Shown here in pieces: positions 62,554 to 64,000 of a stretch of DNA of 64,000 nucleotides. Origin of the DNA: Rhizobium sp. P32RR-XVIII (GTDB taxonomy: Bacteria > Pseudomonadota > Alphaproteobacteria > Rhizobiales > Rhizobiaceae); assembly GCF_012641395.1 (NCBI RefSeq), contig NZ_JABAIH010000022.1, forward strand, positions 1 through 64,000, read 5' to 3'. The number at the start of each line of letters is the position of its first letter. Positions within the stretch are counted from its first letter, which is position 1. Both the position numbers and the translations under genes were made by a program. The notes below the pieces were generated by a model, which was not told the DNA's origin, did not search any database, and saw only the letters and a program-made list of their open reading frames with translations.

Positions 62554-64000
62554 TCATCCTCCAATGGCCCTGCTTCCGGCCCGGCGTCGTTGTGCGTCGG
62601 CACCGGCATCGATTCTTCTGCGAATGGCGTCCGCCAAGCTCTTGGAGTTGAGCGGCTTTTTCAGCGCGCCTAATCGTTTGAGGTTCTGCTCGCTCAGCGG
62701 TCCGGTCCGGTATCGATCGCTGATGAGGAGATAGGGAATGTCGCTCAAATCCGAGTCCAGTTGTGATAGAGTTACAGTACTTTTGAGCGAGGCAACGTCG
62801 AGAACAACGAGATCGGGACGCCGGTCATTCGATTTCAGCCAATCCAAAACCCCACTTAGCTCAACAAATCCCACGGGCTCGTACCCGAGAGCAGCAAGTT
62901 TCTCCTCGTGCATCATCAGGAGTCGCTGCTGCTTCTCGAGAATGATGACCGTCTGACCGTTGCCATAGGGCACCTTTTCTTCATGAAAGAATTGCCGCAG
63001 GGGGATAGGAGCTTGGTGGCATATCGGAAAGAACAGATCGAAGCGCGTTCCTCGCCCAACAGCGCTGTCGACATTGATATACCCTGCAAGCGCCGCCACG
63101 TTTCCGTGAACGGCCGCAAGGCCGAGACCGGTGCCGCCGGCATGAGACTTCGTCGAAAAGAACGGTTCAAAGATATGCGGCAAAATGGAATCCGGTATGC
63201 CTTCGCCCTGGTCGGTGACGCTGACGCGAATATAGCCGCCGGATGGTAATATGCCGTGTGAAAGTGGTCGTGTGGACCGGGTTATGACAGGCGACACCTC
63301 GATGTCGATTTTCCCACCATCGGGCGACGCCTCCGAGGCATTTTTGCAGAGGTTCATAAGGATCTGCTGGATCTCTATCGGGTTGCCGAGGACAACCGCC
63401 GGGCGGTCCGCAAGGTGGTGCGATAGTTCCAGGGCTTCCGGAAGGAATATTTTCAAAAGGTGTAGAATGTCTGAGACGGCCTCAACCATATCGAAAGGCC
63501 TGCTGCTGCGTTCACGCTTGCGGCTCAATGTCAGTATCTGGTCGATGATCAGCCTCGCCCGCTCACCGGCCGAGACGATCTCGTTGACGTAGTGCCTGGT
63601 CGGCGACGGCCGCCGCAGAATCTGTAATGCCATCTCGCCATACCCAAGCATAGAGCTAAGTATGTTATTGAATTCGTGGGCGATTCCTCCCGCCAAAGTG
63701 CCCACGGCCTGGAGCCTCTCCGCATGCTCCAGGCGATGCTCAAGGATGTCTCTTTCGTGCCGCTTGCGAATTCGGTCGACACACTGAATAAGAAGGTCGA
63801 TGGCGGATTGCAACAATTCCACCTCATCACTGCCCGCTTTCGGCCGCGACTCCTTGTATTCGAAGATAATCATCGCGGCATAGCGTGCGGAAATTTGCAT
63901 TCCAACCGCAACACCTGCGCTCATCGCGTTTCGCGTAAATGCAAGTTCGTCGCGGCTTTGCAAGTTTCGGTAGAAAAAGCGCGGCCGAGGCGTCTGTTGC
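62554..64000 (-). CDS. VirA-like hybrid histidine kinase, C-terminal part
   Basis: The frame is open to the right edge of the window (from 64000), so the N-terminus is missing. The visible 480 residues hold the end of a GAF-like domain, a coiled linker, a HisKA domain (LQAVGTLAGGIAHEFNNILS, phospho-acceptor His in AHEFNN), an ATPase domain (NPIEIQQILMNLCKNASEAS, DQGEGIPDSI, GGTGLGLAAVHG) and a receiver (Asp in LVVLDVASLK, Lys in LKKPLNSK). In the receiver the first acidic pair is replaced (VIILEKQQRLL), so phosphate acceptance is doubtful. Order and linker resemble VirA-type kinases of rhizobia. Confidence 0.85.
   Translation of the reverse strand, partial: QQTPRPRFFYRNLQSRDELAFTRNAMSAGVAVGMQISARYAAMIIFEYKESRPKAGSDEVELLQSAIDLLIQCVDRIRKRHERDILEHRLEHAERLQAVGTLAGGIAHEFNNILSSMLGYGEMALQILRRPSPTRHYVNEIVSAGERARLIIDQILTLSRKRERSSRPFDMVEAVSDILHLLKIFLPEALELSHHLADRPAVVLGNPIEIQQILMNLCKNASEASPDGGKIDIEVSPVITRSTRPLSHGILPSGGYIRVSVTDQGEGIPDSILPHIFEPFFSTKSHAGGTGLGLAAVHGNVAALAGYINVDSAVGRGTRFDLFFPICHQAPIPLRQFFHEEKVPYGNGQTVIILEKQQRLLMMHEEKLAALGYEPVGFVELSGVLDWLKSNDRRPDLVVLDVASLKSTVTLSQLDSDLSDIPYLLISDRYRTGPLSEQNLKRLGALKKPLNSKSLADAIRRRIDAGADAQRRRAGSRAIGG

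Overview
The window looks like an accessory region (megaplasmid, chromid or island) of an alphaproteobacterium of the Rhizobiaceae (Sinorhizobium/Ensifer/Rhizobium type). The basis is high-GC coding sequence, many ABC importers with their own regulators, a rhizobial-style intergenic repeat, a VirA-like histidine kinase, and many insertion-sequence remnants. The assignment is inferred from protein families; no rRNA, tRNA or replication gene is visible.

Layout. 1-4.2 kb: edge of an AraC-type regulator, an aspartase gene broken by one stop codon, a HypT-like LysR gene broken at a G homopolymer, and an intact AraC regulator. 4.3-16.2 kb: a catabolic island with a LivK-type binding protein, a hydroxylaminobenzoate lyase/mutase-like protein (DUF4863), two flavoproteins, a LysR regulator, a DapA-like aldolase, 3-hydroxyanthranilate 3,4-dioxygenase, an L-aspartate-dehydrogenase-like protein, an aldehyde dehydrogenase and LivGFHM. 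Together they resemble part of the 2-nitrobenzoate (nba) route, but the known lower-pathway enzymes are replaced by others; this is the best candidate for an undescribed pathway. 16.3-21.7 kb: a signalling operon with a periplasmic haem c sensor, a hybrid histidine kinase, a single receiver and a receiver-adenylate cyclase.

21.7-31.6 kb is a decayed mosaic: IS6 pieces, a truncated SsuABC/TauABC-type importer, half of a DMT transporter, a MarR/nitrilase pair with shared GCATATGC operators, ArsR, a GlxA-like regulator cut by a complete IS6-family element, a degraded CusA pump, a DUF411 metal protein, a cold-shock protein and an AnmK remnant. 31.6-36.5 kb is an intact CUT1 sugar importer with unusual permeases. 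36.5-45.5 kb holds IS debris, a YbaK-domain protein, a type I glutamine synthetase, an intact CUT2 (FrcBCA-like) importer, and fragments of ArdC and of a polyamine-type permease around a second complete IS6-type element.

45.7-52.3 kb is a LacI-controlled operon (regulator, CUT1 importer, GH63-like glycosidase) with a perfect palindromic operator. 52.6-57.1 kb: an AhpD-like protein, a truncated thioredoxin, and a MarR-aaeBXA-like aromatic acid efflux operon. 57.3-64 kb: methyltransferase and IS remnants, a ketopantoate-reductase-like enzyme, two small hypothetical genes, an MHS-type MFS transporter, and a VirA-like hybrid kinase running off the window end.

Taken together the intact genes give aromatic acid uptake, catabolism and efflux plus four sugar or amino-acid type importers, each with a local regulator. 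Between them lie IS6-driven junctions that have left gene fragments.
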